Assembly: GCA_045617525.1 (NCBI GenBank)
Contig: JAZLIT010000149.1
Location: 1-5,302 of the forward strand
Reading direction: 5' to 3'
From: JAZLIT01 sp045617525
Lineage (GTDB): Bacteria; Bacillota; Bacilli; Bacillales_A; Planococcaceae
DNA length: 5,302 bases
Of this stretch, positions 4,955 through 5,302 are shown one piece after another; position 1 is the first letter of the stretch; every line of letters begins with the position of its first letter. The notes under the pieces were generated by a model that did no database searches, was not told where the DNA came from, and worked only from the letters and a program-made list of their open reading frames with translations. A program made the position numbers and the translations under genes.

Positions 4955-5302
4955 TTATTGGTGCCATTCTAAAATATATAACTTCTTTTGGCTTACATTA
5001 TAAATAGCTGTAAATGTATCAAAATCGTTATTTTCAGATTGATGGAAATAATAATCATTTAAGCTATATTTGATAGGGGAATTTGAAACAGCCATTAAAA
5101 ATTCTTTTCGGGAAGCGTCATTGTCATTATATTCGCCAACTGTATTGAAAATAAATTGTGCCACTTTTTGATTCACCTGTTCAAGCGTATCTACTGTAAT
5201 TAAGCTCAATCCGGCGTCAGCGGGTTTCATAAGCTCTTTTTCGTAATGGAGTATAGAATACCATTCACCATCCCCAAATGCATTATTTTTGGAGGACCAG
5301 AT
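4955..5302 (-). CDS. Protein of unknown function, C-terminal part (possible Ntn-hydrolase family), cut by right edge
   Basis: The minus-strand frame is open from the right edge to a TAA at 4957-4955, giving 115 visible residues. The internal ATG at 5230 is not a likely start, because the frame continues upstream without a stop and with protein-like sequence (FGDGEWYSILHYEKEL). The fragment has no membrane segment. It shows an alternating hydrophobic ending, FTAIYNVSQKKLYILEW, preceded by a polar stretch. That type of ending, a strand, a turn with a lysine pair and a final strand, is reminiscent of choloylglycine-hydrolase and C45-type Ntn hydrolases. The N-terminal catalytic cysteine that would settle this lies outside the window, so the family call is tentative. 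Its stop is 10 bases from the coaW fragment. No strong terminator follows apart from the hairpin at 4869-4898. Confidence 0.7.
   Translation of the reverse strand: MWSSKNNAFGDGEWYSILHYEKELMKPADAGLSLITVDTLEQVNQKVAQFIFNTVGEYNDNDASRKEFLMAVSNSPIKYSLNDYYFHQSENNDFDTFTAIYNVSQKKLYILEWHQ

Overview
The window looks like chromosomal DNA of a low-GC Gram-positive bacterium of the Bacillaceae/Planococcaceae type (Lysinibacillus- or Solibacillus-like). This rests on AT-rich coding sequence, strong AGGAGG-type ribosome binding sites, TTG/GTG start usage, a type II pantothenate kinase (typical of staphylococci and bacilli) and a Sec-secreted Bacillus-style lipase. The genus is inferred, since no marker gene is present.

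Layout from left to right. (1) Positions 1-446, minus strand: the N-terminal half of a squalene/phytoene synthase family enzyme, running off the left edge. (2) A divergent intergenic region of about 170 bases, then a DEDDh 3'-5' exonuclease with a long uncharacterised C-terminal part (plus strand, to 1661). Its most likely start is TTG at 615, and a possible 14-codon leader ORF ends on that start. (3) A type II pantothenate kinase, coaW (1751-2596, plus strand), 89 bases after the exonuclease and possibly co-transcribed with it. (4) A gene-free stretch of about 400 bases (2597-2997) with two strong hairpins. One terminates coaW; the other lies between the convergent coaW and lipase genes. Part of this stretch may be an insertion-sequence remnant. 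(5) A secreted lipase with a C-terminal beta-rich extension (2998-4560, minus strand), visibly more GC-rich than its neighbours. (6) A gene-free stretch of about 390 bases (4561-4954) with an inverted-repeat-rich block and a short decayed copy of the 5' end of coaW. (7) The C-terminal part of an unrecognised protein, possibly Ntn-hydrolase-like (4955-5302, minus strand), running off the right edge.

The genes do not form one obvious pathway: isoprenoid synthesis, nucleic-acid trimming, coenzyme A synthesis and extracellular lipid hydrolysis sit next to each other. I see no CRISPR array, RNA gene, complete mobile element or clear defence system. The most concrete unexpected signal is the coaW 5'-end fragment at 4900-4945, which matches the intact gene at 33 of 37 aligned positions and keeps an ATG and ribosome binding site, but has an in-frame stop after 12 codons.
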